Source: JAGQYH01 sp041393015
GTDB lineage: Bacteria > Bacteroidota > Bacteroidia > Chitinophagales > JADIYW01
Direction of reading: 5' to 3'
DNA length: 64,000 bases
Assembly (NCBI GenBank): GCA_041393015.1
Contig: JAWKKV010000001.1
Location: 186,001-250,000, forward strand
The notes beneath the pieces were generated by a model. The model was not told the origin of the DNA, made no database searches, and was given only the letters and a program-made list of their open reading frames with translations. This document shows, in pieces, positions 9,564 through 20,571 of this stretch. The position numbers and the translations under genes are program-made. How positions within the stretch are numbered: position 1 is the stretch's first letter; each line of letters opens with the position of its first letter.

Positions 9564-10994
9564 TTAAAAGTTTCCTAATGCTTTATCAATGTCGGCTTTG
9601 GCAATTAATAAATTATAAATGGCCATTAATCGGTTAGCTTGGGCTTGATAAAGATCTCTTTCTGCGTTGGTCATTTCCATACTGGAACCAACACCTTCTT
9701 TGTATTTAATTTTTGTTACCTCGTATATTTTTTCAGCCAATTCGATATTCTTATCGGCGTAATCTAACTGCTCTTTAGCTTTGATCAGAGATTCTTTGGA
9801 TGTTTCATATTGTAAATCAAGGCTATTAAAAAACTTCTCTCTTTCTTCTTTAATTCTATCTAAATCGAGTTGAGCATATTGCACTTGCCCCTTTTTACCA
9901 AAGCTATCCCAAATTGGAACATTCACTTCAAATCCGAAAAAACGTTGATTAAACCATGGATTTGCATCATTGAATCTAAAAAAGCTAAACTTATCTCTTT
10001 GAGCGCTCGAGCCTAATGAGCCAAATAAGGTGACAGACGGTAAGTAAGCTGACTTATATCTTTTCACATTAAACTCATTTACTTTTTCTCGAACATTGAA
10101 CAGCGAAATTTCTGTTCTACTGCTAAAGTCACCCTTATCTGCTAAATCGTATTGAATATCGTTTAATTGATCTTCCATTGATCCAACTAAGTCAATTTTA
10201 GTATACACATCAATTCCCATTTGAAATTTTAATACAACCTCAGTTAAATTGATTTGTCTTTTTGCTTGATCTAATTGTGTTTGAAGATTATTAATTGACA
10301 ATTGTAAACGGTCTACATCTATTTCTTCAGCGAAACCATTATCGAAAAGTGCTTTAGTATCATCCTTTAATTTTTGAATATTAGAAATATTATCTTCTAA
10401 TACTTTAATATTTTCTTTAGCCGCCAATACTTGATAGTAACTCCTTTTTACATTGTCCAAGATTTGCTCTTGCGTTAATTCTTTTTGGTGCTCTACAATT
10501 GATATAAAAGCATTAGCCGCTTTAATACCCACTAAAAACACACCATTAAAAACGGTTTGAGTAGCCATTATTTCGGCATTTACATTAAACTTACTTCCAA
10601 ACTGAATAGCTATCTCTTCTTCAATTTCAGCAGGATCGGTACTAATTGGCGTAGGCAACGGATCTCCTATAGCATCGAATTGATTTTCTATGGCACTAAA
10701 TACTTGATTTAGTTGCTGCTCTTGTATATTGGGAAAAATAGTTGAGGGTAATTTCCCATATTGAGTATAGGATAAATTGGCATTTACTTGAGGTAACAAA
10801 GCCGCTAACGCTTGTTTTACTTGAGCATGCGCTTTATCAATCTCAATTTGCGACAATACCACATCGCGTGAGTTATTTATAGCCATTTCTTGAGCCTGCT
10901 CCAAGCTAAGTGTGAGTACTTCTCCCTCTGTTTGAGCGAATACTAAATTTATGCTAAAAGTTAATACCAGTACTATTCTAATGGTTAAACTCAT
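9564..10994 (-). CDS. TolC-family outer-membrane efflux protein
   Basis: The product has 476 residues, typical for TolC-like factors. It has a signal peptide ending near VFAQ (residue 21) and two repeated halves rich in long alpha-helical, coiled-coil sequence, such as QEQQLNQVFSAIENQF and ELAEKIYEVTKIKYKEG. The KYKEGVGSSMEMTNAERDL segment is the characteristic conserved end of the second helical hairpin. Its ATG overlaps the TGA of the upstream TetR gene by four bases (ATGA), indicating translational coupling. It forms the outer-membrane exit duct for the RND pump encoded downstream. Confidence 0.95.
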   Translation of the reverse strand: MSLTIRIVLVLTFSINLVFAQTEGEVLTLSLEQAQEMAINNSRDVVLSQIEIDKAHAQVKQALAALLPQVNANLSYTQYGKLPSTIFPNIQEQQLNQVFSAIENQFDAIGDPLPTPISTDPAEIEEEIAIQFGSKFNVNAEIMATQTVFNGVFLVGIKAANAFISIVEHQKELTQEQILDNVKRSYYQVLAAKENIKVLEDNISNIQKLKDDTKALFDNGFAEEIDVDRLQLSINNLQTQLDQAKRQINLTEVVLKFQMGIDVYTKIDLVGSMEDQLNDIQYDLADKGDFSSRTEISLFNVREKVNEFNVKRYKSAYLPSVTLFGSLGSSAQRDKFSFFRFNDANPWFNQRFFGFEVNVPIWDSFGKKGQVQYAQLDLDRIKEEREKFFNSLDLQYETSKESLIKAKEQLDYADKNIELAEKIYEVTKIKYKEGVGSSMEMTNAERDLYQAQANRLMAIYNLLIAKADIDKALGNF

Positions 10995-11641
10995 ATAGAA
11001 AACTTTATTTTGTTTTTATAAATAGCCAGTTTGCCAACCCCACGTGATGACGCAATTCCTCTAATGTGATAACTGAAAAATTCTAAATAAACGTCAGATG
11101 GATTGTAGGTTTGTCCACCAAATTCGTTTACCTCTAAAAGCAATTGAGATTTTCCAATATATAATCTTGCAATAATGTCGACATTTATTTCTGGTCTATA
11201 TAAGCCTTCATTAATGCCTTTCAACAGATTGTTTTTGATAATGTTTAAGACAAATTCCGAATGGTGTTTTTCTACTAGCAACCAAACTTTTGGATAGAAC
11301 TTTTTAAGCTCCATGATAATATTAGCATTGAACTGCTTCAGTGATTCAATTACCATTGCTCCAATTAACAACATCTCTTCAATAGCATCTGTACTCGTAG
11401 ACGTAATTTTAGTGATTTTGGAAGATGTTTCTTCAATTTCCTTTTGAACACAATACTTAACTAAATCTGCTTTGTTGCTAATTACTTGGTAAATTGTTTT
11501 TTTGGAAACGCCTAGTTCTTTTGCCAAATCGTCCATTGTAATGCTGCGTACACCAATTGATAAGAATAACTTATGGGCAGTATCTAATACTTTGTCTATT
11601 AGCTGCTGTTCTTCTTGTGTTACAATTTTTGTTTCAGACAT
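10991..11641 (-). CDS. TetR/AcrR-family transcriptional regulator
   Basis: A 216-residue protein with an N-terminal helix-turn-helix: AHKLFLSIGVRSITMDDLAKELGVSKKTIYQVISNK is the conserved TetR helix 1-4 region, quoted here only to mark residues 18-53. The C-terminal ligand-binding half is variable, as usual. It is the first gene of the efflux operon and probably represses it, with release by a pump substrate. A promoter lies directly upstream at 11660-11690. A GGTC-containing sequence overlaps its -7 box, which fits autoregulation, but this is inferred from position only. Confidence 0.93.
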   Translation of the reverse strand: MSETKIVTQEEQQLIDKVLDTAHKLFLSIGVRSITMDDLAKELGVSKKTIYQVISNKADLVKYCVQKEIEETSSKITKITSTSTDAIEEMLLIGAMVIESLKQFNANIIMELKKFYPKVWLLVEKHHSEFVLNIIKNNLLKGINEGLYRPEINVDIIARLYIGKSQLLLEVNEFGGQTYNPSDVYLEFFSYHIRGIASSRGVGKLAIYKNKIKFSI

Positions 11642-11659
11642 TTAAACTCTATTGGCGGT

Positions 11660-11690
11660 CAAAAGTAGATGGAATAAACTTGGAAACCAA
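11660..11690 (-). promoter_or_regulatory. Promoter of the TetR-RND efflux operon
   Basis: On the minus strand, TTTTG (CAA complement at 11688-11690) is followed after 20 bases by TACTTTTG (11660-11667). This matches the Bacteroidota pattern TTG-N19-21-TAnnTTTG. The start site would fall near 11654, about 13 bases before the ATG. The heptamer CGGTCAA (11656-11662) overlaps the -7 box, and its inverse TTGACCG occurs at 11739-11745, making a candidate operator pair. Confidence 0.6.
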
Positions 11691-12440
11691 AATTAGTTTC
11701 TAAGTTTTCTGGCAATAAATTGTTAAGAAAATATAATGTTGACCGACCTGTAATTCTACCCCCTAGTTATAGCTAATTGTAAGCAAGTAAGTTTTAAAAG
11801 ACAACATCAACAAAGGTTGGTATAAGCAAAAATTATTGCCAAGAAACTAGATTTTTTTGCCTATTAATTTGAGGCTCATTTTTCTGACACTGAACGCTTG
11901 TATTGCCTCGTAGTAGGCAAAAATATACTTGAATAATCTTAGTGATTAAATACGATCCAATGAAACACCGAATAAAAAAACACCATACTTTACTATGTCA
12001 CAAAAATACAGAAAGTGCAATTGCCGTTGTACAGCAATCGGTATAAATTTAAGTCAACATTAAAAACCGAATAAGATGACTCAAAACCTGAAACCCCTCA
12101 AACCAGCTTATGCTGTTGATCGAATTTTTCAGATTGAGAATTCCTTATTTTTAATTTTCAATATCATCATTCAAAAAGCTATTCTACAATTAGAAGACTA
12201 ACTTCTATTATTGTATCTACATATAAACCCATTTTTTAACATAAAAAAAGAGAATTAACCCTAACCCCAATTATGAAACATGAAAAAATCTTAATTATGA
12301 CCCCAATCCTCCAAAAAACATATTGTAATAACAAATTATTGTCCTCTTTCACTAGGCACGAATAATCAACTGTTTATGAAAACAACTAAGCTTGTTCACT
12401 AATGAAATAACCAGTCAATAATTAGATTCTGGAAAAACCG

Positions 12441-12485
12441 GGTAAAAAAAAGAGGTTTCTATCTTTCTTTCGATCAATAGAAACC
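12441..12485 (-). terminator. Rho-independent terminator of the broken surface gene
   Basis: GGTTTCTAT (12454-12462) and ATAGAAACC (12477-12485) form a perfect 9-bp stem with a 14-base loop. Read on the minus strand, the stem is followed by a run of eight T within CTTTTTTTTA. It lies 67 bases downstream of the stop codon at 12552. Confidence 0.75.
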
Positions 12486-12551
12486 CCATAAAACACCCCT
12501 TATCTTTATAGCTGCTGAAATGGCCAGCTATTACTCAGTTATATTTAAAGT

Positions 12552-15500
12552 TTACTCAAAGACGATTATTTTTTCGCTTTGATAATAGTCTCCATCTCTC
12601 ATTTGGAGAATATAAGTACCTGACTTCAGGTTAAATCTTGACAAATCAATACTTAGATTTGCAGGTAATGATACATTAGCTTTTTCACTACCATCAATGT
12701 TATAGATAATCATATCTATCATTTCATTTTGAACGCCATTAATGTTTAATTGACCATTTGACTGCACTGGATTAGGATATACTGATAATTTCCTATCCTC
12801 CACAGAGGCTCCTGCTTTGATAGTAATAGACTTAATATCACTAAAATCATTTGCACCATCGTAATCAAACTGTTGTATTCGATAGTAATAAATGTTGCTT
12901 TCCAAATCAAGGTCATCAAATTCATAATACTGTGCCTCGATGGTAGTACCATTCCCTTCTACTATTCCAATTTCTTCCCAATTAATAGCATCTATACTTC
13001 TTTGTACAGAGAAATAATCGTTGTTAATCTCACTTGCTGTTTGCCAAGTTAAAAGAGCATTATTCTCTTTTGCAATTACATTAAACTCTGTTAATTCTAC
13101 CGGCAACACATTCCCTCTCAACACATATTGTACATAATCTTCTACTTCTCCGGATCTATAATTTCCTCCAAATTGGCTTGCATTTGGCATGGATTGAAAA
13201 GCTCTCAACCTCACTGCAATTTTTTCACTTGACGTCCAAGATGGAAGGTCTACTGGTACAGAAACACTAGAAGCTGCTCTAAGCCCTTCATTAGAAGTTA
13301 CTCCGGATCCATTATAGAAATCGTCAAAAACACCATCAAAATCCCAATCAAACCAAAGCCCAAAATAAACCGTTACACCTGGGTCACTACCATTGATCAA
13401 TACTTCGAAATTAGCCGTTGTTCCTAATTTAGGTCTATCTGGGAATACCAAACCATCTTCATCATTTGAACCTGCATTATTATCCCCTTCTGCTGTGTTA
13501 CTTTCAGACGTTACTAACTCATGGTCTACTATTTCACCAAACCAAATTGAATTTGCTAAATCTGGACGCTCATCAAAATCAAAATCAATTGGAATCATTT
13601 GACCAGCACTTGGGAACTGACTAGGTAAGTCACCAAAATCATAGTATAAAGGTGCTGTTAAAAAGTATATTGTTGCAGAATCACATAATGAATTTGGAGA
13701 TATATCGCATATTCTATAAGCGAATTGATCATGACCATAATAGTCCGACATCGGTGTATATTTAAAATTACCATCGCGATAAAAATCTAAACTACCTCCC
13801 ATCTGGGTAGTATAACTTTCTATTATGGAATCTTGTCCTAAGTTGTTTAGATCTAAGTTTACTAAAGAACTGTTTAACCTTATCCAATCGCCATCATTAT
13901 CGCCATCATTGGATACCCAACTACCAATAACAGGTTTATTAACGATTGTACTCACATAATCATCGCCAGCAAAAGGAGCGCTATTGTTTAATAAAGTATT
14001 CTCTTCAATTACTTCCAATACTAAACTTCCATCTGCGCATGCTTTGTAAGCTTGTAAATAATCGTCACATGCATTGTAGTTTACAGTTACTTTTCCATAA
14101 AATTATTGCTTGGAATAAAGTTATAAGTACCTTCCTGAGTAAAAGTTAATACACCTGCTTCTGAAATATAATTACCATATCTATTTATACCTCCAACTGA
14201 AAAAGGAGTATCAAACTCATCATAACTCTCGACACCGGCTCGCTCTCCATCAACAGCATAGAAATAATTTATTTCAATATTATCCTCTTCAACATCATCA
14301 TCGTTTGACATTACATTTCCTCTTAACGCACTACCATAGCCAGAATTATAATCACTTGAAACAATTATACCATTAGTCGTTTGAATGTTTGGGTTTGGAA
14401 AATCGCCAACATTTATAATCAAATATGCAGTATCACACACAACTATTGCTCCGTCATCACATGAAATATATGGAACTATCACCTGACCAGAAAAATCATT
14501 ACTCGGTGTGTACTCATATCTTCCATTAGCATTAAATGTTAATATTCCAGCGTTGTTCACAGCATCTCCTGTTAAGGATTTTCCATTTATGACCGCTCCA
14601 CTAACAATAGAATTGTTTGTTGCTGGAGATAAGAATCTTGAAAATAATATATTATCTTGCTCAACATCAAAATCATTTCTAATCACATTCCCAATAACAG
14701 GCATATTACTTAGTGTAGCATTGATATCATTAATAGCCACACTCGTATTTACACTAAATCCTAATTCTTTACCACATAAAGCTTGAAAATTATCATTAAA
14801 AGTACTTACCACATAACTCGCAACGGTTTTACTTCCTCCATAAGGAAGAGAAGCTTCATCTATAGTTGTAATATAACTAACAGGATAATTTAGTGGTCTG
14901 TAATTAATTGTTAATTGTGGTGCTGAGGCAACATTGCCGTTATATGAGTAAGCTTTTCTATCCCCACCACTTTTATATTTTACTATTAATAAAATATCTT
15001 GCCCACTATTCCACTGCGATCTATTTACAATAGATTGAATTAAATAAAATATCAATTGAGTTAGTACCATTGATTTTTTGACCAGTTTGTATTGATGTTC
15101 CAAGTGACTTTGTTGGTATTATCCCAACGTTGAGATATGTTGTAATCTGGATGATTGAAAAAGTTGTTGGATTAACTGACTTGAACACTTATTTCTACGC
15201 TTAAATTGCCACTCTTATTATCCGATGCCCTAAGACTAATATATGCACTTTCAATTACTGACTCAGCATCCACATTAACACCTTGGAATCTAAATCCAGT
15301 ATAAAGTTTATCATTCTTAATTTCTAACGTAGAATTGTTTAAATCCATATCTCCATTAGACTTCTCAGTAGCATCATCCGTACCTGTGGAGTTAACTCTT
15401 GTTACATTGTTTTGTAAATTACCTGTAGGTTTGTCAATTATAAATTCATACTCTCCATTAACAATTGAGGAAGTGGCCATTGGAACATTTCCTTCTGATC

Positions 15501-17030
15501 CGTTTAAAATACCATTAGCATCTACATCTTGGAATAATTGTACTGTTGTTCCTGAGAAGTTGTTTCATTTTCATCGAATTGAGCATTTCCATTATTGTCT
15601 CTGTAAGTAAAACCTTTTATAACATTTTTCCCAACAATTGGGTTGCATTCATTTACTTGAATTTCTATTGGTAAATTAGAAAAGGTTACCCTACCACATG
15701 CATCTGTTACGGTACAAGTAATAATACAAGAACCATCATATAATCCTGTAAATTCTGTAGAAGCTGCAGTTGGGTCTGAAAAGGTCCCTTCACAACTCGC
15801 ACTCCAAGAATAGGTATAAATTCCACTACCTCCAGATGCATTTACTTCTGCACTGGCAGGAATATTTTGAATAACCATTGAATCTATAGAAACATCAGAT
15901 GCAACTTGAATAGATTTATCGGCAGCTGCCCAAAAACTAAAATTTAAAAAAGCACGCTGAGCTGCAATATTATCTGGATTGTTTCCGTCGTGATCATGCC
16001 CCCCATATACATTACTTTCCCTTTGTCCGCATCACCAAATGCATCGCCAAATGCGAGCATTGCCGCTCTTATTTTGACCATTCACTTCATTATTATCTGA
16101 TCCCAACCTCGCTATTGAAGTAGAATTTCTCCATTGGCTATGTGGGATAAAAATTTGTTCTGAACCATTCGTTGTCGCATCATCCATATCGCCCATGCTA
16201 AATTGCATGGCATGAGTTGATAGGCATAGCTATAAGGTACTGTACCATTATCATGATCATTCCAAAGCACTAAAGAATTATCTGCATAATCATCAGTTCC
16301 AGTAGCAATTCCAGTTTTATCTGAAAGAAAGTTCATTTGTTGAGATGGATTCGCTGGATTAAAAAGATTTTCTAAGGCAACTCACGGCATGGCATGCTGC
16401 CCAAATAGTCCCTTCACAACCTCCATTAGTATAACTATCGTTCCAATTCATTAAGTTACTATGATCTTCCCAAGTTGGGTCGGCGTGAGGCATTACAAAT
16501 ACATCATTGCAACATCCTAGCTCTGCTGGTGTCAACCAATTATAAGCACTGCTCGGAAACCTCAGACATAAGATATTCCTCTGCAATCTGACCATTGTCT
16601 TGATCCAATGTCCATCCCATAAAGTAGTTGATGGGGTGGTAGCCACTGGTACACCTTAAAGAAGTGGTTGTCGTCGTTCCAACTACGCCTAAGCTATTCC
16701 AGCTGCTGATCATTGAATCCACTGATGCATTTCTATAACGCGCCTCAATAATAAATGGGCCACCTTTATAGTTATATCCATTGTATGTGAAATCAGTGCC
16801 ATCTTTACTTTTGTTAGGATTAATAATCCATTTAACTGGAACTTTTAATTCTGTAGTTAACGCATAAATTAACCCATAAGGTTTTAGTATCTGCTTTAGT
16901 TTGGAGGAACAACTCCCATATTGATTATATAAGAGCCCGATGCCATTGTCTCATTGGTTTGAGCCTTAAGCATAGCAGTGCTAACTAAACAAACAAATAG
17001 AATGGTTGTAATTTTTAAACTCCTTTTCAT
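12552..17030 (-). pseudogene. Broken T9SS-sorted surface protein with ThuA-like N-terminal domain
   Basis: A single ancestral gene of about 1490 codons starts at the ATG 17028-17030 with a signal peptide ending MLKAQ, and ends with a type A T9SS sorting domain (SVYPNP, TYILQM). It is now split by roughly ten frame changes near 16905, 16883, 16655, 16615, 16562, 16379, 16215, 16070, 16000, 15557, 15050 and 14098, plus an in-frame TAA at 15172-15174. Restoring the frame gives this order: an N-terminal domain with MGVVPQT-like, PHADPTW, WAACHAVS and GGHDHDG motifs, an Ig-like domain, an SdrD-B-like segment, cadherin-like repeats, a GEVED domain (about 13100-13650), a fibronectin-like segment and the sorting domain. 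The last 488 codons (12552-14018) remain open. Consensus error is the alternative to true decay. Confidence 0.85.
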
Positions 17031-17843
17031 ATCGAAACAATTTTGTTATCAGGTAATTCTGAAAAAACTTGGGGCAGTTATGTTTCAATAAAAAAGTTGT
17101 TATCAGCAATTATATTGGAATGTTCCAAATAATTCAATCATAACTAGTGTTTTAAAAACACAGTAGGAGTTTATGTTTCATTTAAAATTAATTTGAAACA
17201 ACATTATAATGGTGGGTATACCAATATTGCATCAAACCTTGTCACTTTTCTTTATGAAAATCAAATGTTGGGTTCCTGGTGGGAAGACCTAAATTGCTTA
17301 AGTCATTGTAAACATATTATAGATAAACTGCTTTGTCAAATAAAAATTAAAAATAAATTCCGCGTTACTTATGAGCCTATTTAAAAAAGTGTTGGTCAAT
17401 ATCTAATAGATAATGACCAACCCATAAAAAACCCTTAAACTTTATCCTTACGGATATATTATTACTTTATCTATTAACCATTTGAAATAAATTAATTCTT
17501 TGCCTCATTTAGAATTTAGATAGCTTTTTTAATGTATTCTGATAAAAGAATTTAACTTAACCGTCAATTGTCTCTAATCAAACCTATTAGAGGATTCTAG
17601 CGAGAACATAATTGCTTTTGCCTAAGCACTTGATAAACTTATCATAGATATACTTAATCGTCAATAGGTAAATTACTCATACAGTTTAGAAAAAATCTCT
17701 TTAACTTTTACAAATAACGCAGAGTCAATGATAAAATCTTTTTAGGTATTGGTTATAAAATTCATATACTATAGCGCTAGAGGTTTGATAGCTTATAATA
17801 CATCAAATAATTATGCTAATTTAAACGGTTCAATTTTTTACCC
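17031..17843. other. Divergent intergenic region of about 810 bases
   Basis: It separates the two broken surface genes. A 63-codon frame at 17193-17384 has no recognisable features. The only clear structure is the long palindrome at 17391-17421. No full Bacteroidota promoter could be assigned to either flanking gene. Confidence 0.5.
17391..17421. repeat. 31-base near-perfect palindrome
   Basis: GTTGGTCA (17391-17398), a mismatched A, TATCT, the loop AAT, AGATA, a mismatched A and TGACCAAC (17414-17421) give 13 paired positions around a 3-base loop. No T-tract follows on the plus strand. On the minus strand ACTTTTTTAAA follows, but no minus-strand gene ends here. It could be an operator or an RNA hairpin. 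Confidence 0.7.
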
Positions 17844-19603
17844 ATGAGAATACTTCTACTATTTATCTTATCTCTAATTGTTTTTCCCACTAATATAAAG
17901 GCGCAAAGTATTGGCATTGGGACAGACTATCCGGACCCCAATGCTATTTTAGATATAAAATCGTCTACTAAGGGAATATTAATCCCAAGATTATCTACCA
18001 GCGATAGAGATACTCATTTATCTGCCTTAAGTCGGCCTGGGCATAATAGCGGCTTACTGATTTATAATACTACTGACAATGCTTTTAACTATTGGGATGG
18101 CAACGATTGGATTTCATTTCCGGCAGCTAGTGGTAATGATAACGATTGGGATAACTTAGGCAATCTACTACTACCCTCTGATGGTGTAAATGAAAAAGTG
18201 GCTATTGGAACCAATGGTGCTAGCGGTCAATTAACAGTAAAATCTTCGATGGCTTCGACTCCAACAATTTATATTGAAAATAATGATAGCTCCAGCAATG
18301 CTACTGCATTAAGAGTATATCTAAAAAATGCAGAAAATGGAGGGCAAGGTATTTATCAAGAGACCTCTGGAAATGTTAATGGTTCTCAATATGGAATTTT
18401 CAACAAGGTTTCTATTGTAGGCACAGGTTATAAGTTTGGTATCAGAAATGATTTAACGGGCTTAAATACTGATTATGTTTATGCCAATTACAATAGAGTT
18501 TTTGGAACAGTAGCCAATGAGGCCATGGGAACAGTAAATATTGTTAACAATGCAGGAGCTGCAGATCAATGGGCTGTAAAAAACAATATACAAGGAAGTG
18601 GAACAGGGAATAAATATGGTGTACAAAATATAATTGACGGAACCACAAATAGCCTTAGATATGGCACTTATAATAGCATTACAGGGTCAAATAATTCTTC
18701 GAGCTATGGAACCTATAACCACAGTGCTTTAACCGGAACCGGCGACAAATTTGGGAGTTACAATCTTTTTTCAGCGGCAGCAACCGGAAAACTATATGGT
18801 AATTATACAGAAATACTAAGTACTTCATCAGATACAAAATATGGTAACTACTATCTTTCTAGTGCTAATACTGGCGGCACACAAGTAGCTAATTATGTAG
18901 ATTTAAATGGATCGAGCACTAGCAGTAAATTTGGCTACTACTATTCTTCTGCCAATAGTACTAACGGTCAACAAAGAGGAGCCCATGTTGCTATCAATGG
19001 ATTGAATTCATCTACATCATTGAAATATGGATATTTTACCACCATTTTGGGAACGGTGTGGTACACATTATGGAGTGGCCACTAGTGTTACAGGTGCTAA
19101 TCGCTATGCTATTTATGCTGAAAATTCGAATTCAAGTGGCTATGCCGGTTATTTTCAAGGCGATGTAACAGTAACCGGTAACTTTGCTAATCCATCGGAC
19201 AAGCAATTTAAAAAAGATATTGTACCCCTTTCTACTGCATTAGGTAAAATTTTAAAACTGCAGCCAAGATCGTATTATTTCAAACCTGAATTAGCAAAAA
19301 AATGGGGATTCTCTGAAGATCTACAAGCAGGTTTTATCGCACAAGAGTTAGAGGAAATTATTCCTCATTTGGTGATGAAGGAAAGTCATACCCCAAGACA
19401 TTTAGAGGATGAAATAGATAAGGATGTAATTGATGATCCAACGGAATACAAATCCGTTAACTATTTAGGTTGTCTCTTATCATTAAAGCTATTCAAGAAC
19501 AGCAAGAGATGATTGATAAAAAGATGCTACTATTCACTCGTTAGAGACAAGGCTTAAATTGTTGGAAGAGCAAGTGTTTGAAATTGCAAAGCAATTGAGG
19601 TAA
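17844..19603 (+). pseudogene. Broken tail-fibre-like surface protein with S74 chaperone domain
   Basis: The frame starts with a signal peptide (ending IKAQS) and the usual Bacteroidota N-terminal module (IGIGTDYPDPNAILDIKS, NSGLLIYNTTDNAFNYWDG). A long array of beta-helix-like repeats follows, built from YGxYN, KFGxYN and similar motifs every 20-25 residues. The C-terminal peptidase S74 intramolecular chaperone domain (SDKQFKKDI, GFIAQELEEIIP, KSVNYLG) and a terminal coiled coil lie in other frames. Three interruptions are visible: near 19055-19070, near 19470 (GGTTGTCTC where GGTTTGTCTC restores the frame) and near 19520 (five A where six restore KDATIHSLETRLKLLEEQ). All can be explained by lost bases in short runs. 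It was probably an adhesive or sheath-like trimeric fibre. Confidence 0.85.
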
Positions 19604-19617
19604 AATAGAAGCCCAGC

Positions 19618-19649
19618 TTGTTTAAATATTGTTATATTTTGTATCTTTA
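19618..19649 (+). promoter_or_regulatory. Promoter of the lipoprotein gene at 19655
   Basis: TTG (19618-19620), a 21-base spacer and TATCTTTA (19642-19649) match the Bacteroidota promoter pattern with one mismatch in the -7 box. Initiation would fall at or just before the ATG at 19655, implying a very short or absent leader. Confidence 0.45.
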
Positions 19650-19654
19650 TTAAG

Positions 19655-20566
19655 ATGAGCGTAATTTATAAATCTTGTTACTATCTATTTTCACTAATGG
19701 CAATTTTGCTTTTTGTAAGTATTGTTTCTTGTTCTGATGATATGAATGAGGTTATACCAGATTACATTCCACAAGATAGTACGGCTAACGATACTGTTAT
19801 TATTCCAATAGATACAACCGGCTTATACCAATGTTACATATGTCGATTTGATTCTGCTTATGTAGTTGATTTTACTGCTCATCAACAGCAACTGTTTAAT
19901 GAATTAAATGATGCCTATAATAGCAATTGTTTAAGCTGTCTTTTGTCTTTCTTTAAAACATGGCAGATTAGTTATGAATCAACGGATATTTCGCTAATAG
20001 AAAATGATACCATTAAGGCTGTCTATGACATTTACAAAGCCTTTTATAGGCCATGGGACTTATATACTTTCTATGATGGAGAATTTGGTAACAACTTGTT
20101 TTCCGGTATTGAGTTTATGATTATTCAAGAAGAGATTTTTTATAATACCGAAATTGACACGCCACAATATTTAGCCCACAATGATAGAATTGACAATTTT
20201 AGGCCAGCGATTTCATCCGATGCAAACCCTATAAATCCAGTATATCTGAATGAAGATTACCGTAAAGTTCTAAATTACTTTTTAGGTGTTGGATATATTA
20301 GAAGAAGTTGTGGAGGTAACCAAGATTGTTTTGATCTACCACAAAAATCAAATTTTATCAATCAGGCTGTTAGAATTCTTGGAGAACATTGGGATGATGG
20401 CTGGCATCTAGAAACGCATCCTTATATTTTTAACATCAGTTTTAATGCTCAATTAGATAGTGCTTTCATAAATTTTAGAGTTATCTATCAAGGAGGCGAA
20501 GCGATTTTAAAGAAAGTTGATGGTGAATGGGACTTAGTTGAAAGCTATGCTACATGGATTGAGTAA
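19655..20566 (+). CDS. Lipoprotein of unknown function
   Basis: A 303-residue protein with a lipoprotein signal peptide whose lipobox ends at SIVSC (Cys at about residue 26), followed by an Asp/Thr-rich linker. Two CxxC pairs occur in the first third (QCYICR and NCLSCL), and a further Cys pair occurs in SCGGNQDCF. The final 90 residues, with EHWDDGWHLETHPY and alternating hydrophobic strands (FINFRVIYQGGEAILKKV), look like a small alpha+beta fold similar to NTF2-like domains, but this is only an impression. No family was recognised. It stands alone, convergent with the rhodanese gene five bases away. Confidence 0.75.
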   Translation: MSVIYKSCYYLFSLMAILLFVSIVSCSDDMNEVIPDYIPQDSTANDTVIIPIDTTGLYQCYICRFDSAYVVDFTAHQQQLFNELNDAYNSNCLSCLLSFFKTWQISYESTDISLIENDTIKAVYDIYKAFYRPWDLYTFYDGEFGNNLFSGIEFMIIQEEIFYNTEIDTPQYLAHNDRIDNFRPAISSDANPINPVYLNEDYRKVLNYFLGVGYIRRSCGGNQDCFDLPQKSNFINQAVRILGEHWDDGWHLETHPYIFNISFNAQLDSAFINFRVIYQGGEAILKKVDGEWDLVESYATWIE

Positions 20567-20571
20567 ATGAG

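Larger units (their letters stand above)
11642..12551. other. Intergenic, about 900 bases without a supported gene
   Basis: The region holds the efflux-operon promoter at one end and the terminator of the broken surface gene at the other. Between them the DNA is AT-rich with no recognised RNA or repeat. A 42-codon frame starting at 12075 on the plus strand is too weak to call. The phrase TTAATTATGACCCCAATCC and a similar ACCCCAATTATGAAACATG near 12258-12312 form a loose duplication. Confidence 0.5.

Noticed and set aside
10991..11641. Reading the small upstream gene as part of a mobile resistance cassette
   Set aside because: No transposase, integrase or terminal repeat surrounds the efflux operon; it looks like a chromosomal locus.
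12075..12203. A 42-codon plus-strand frame beginning MTQNLKP
   Set aside because: Too short, no promoter, no recognisable features; kept only as part of the intergenic description.
17193..17384. A 63-codon frame ending just before the long palindrome
   Set aside because: The hairpin is not followed by T on the plus strand, and the peptide has no recognisable motif.
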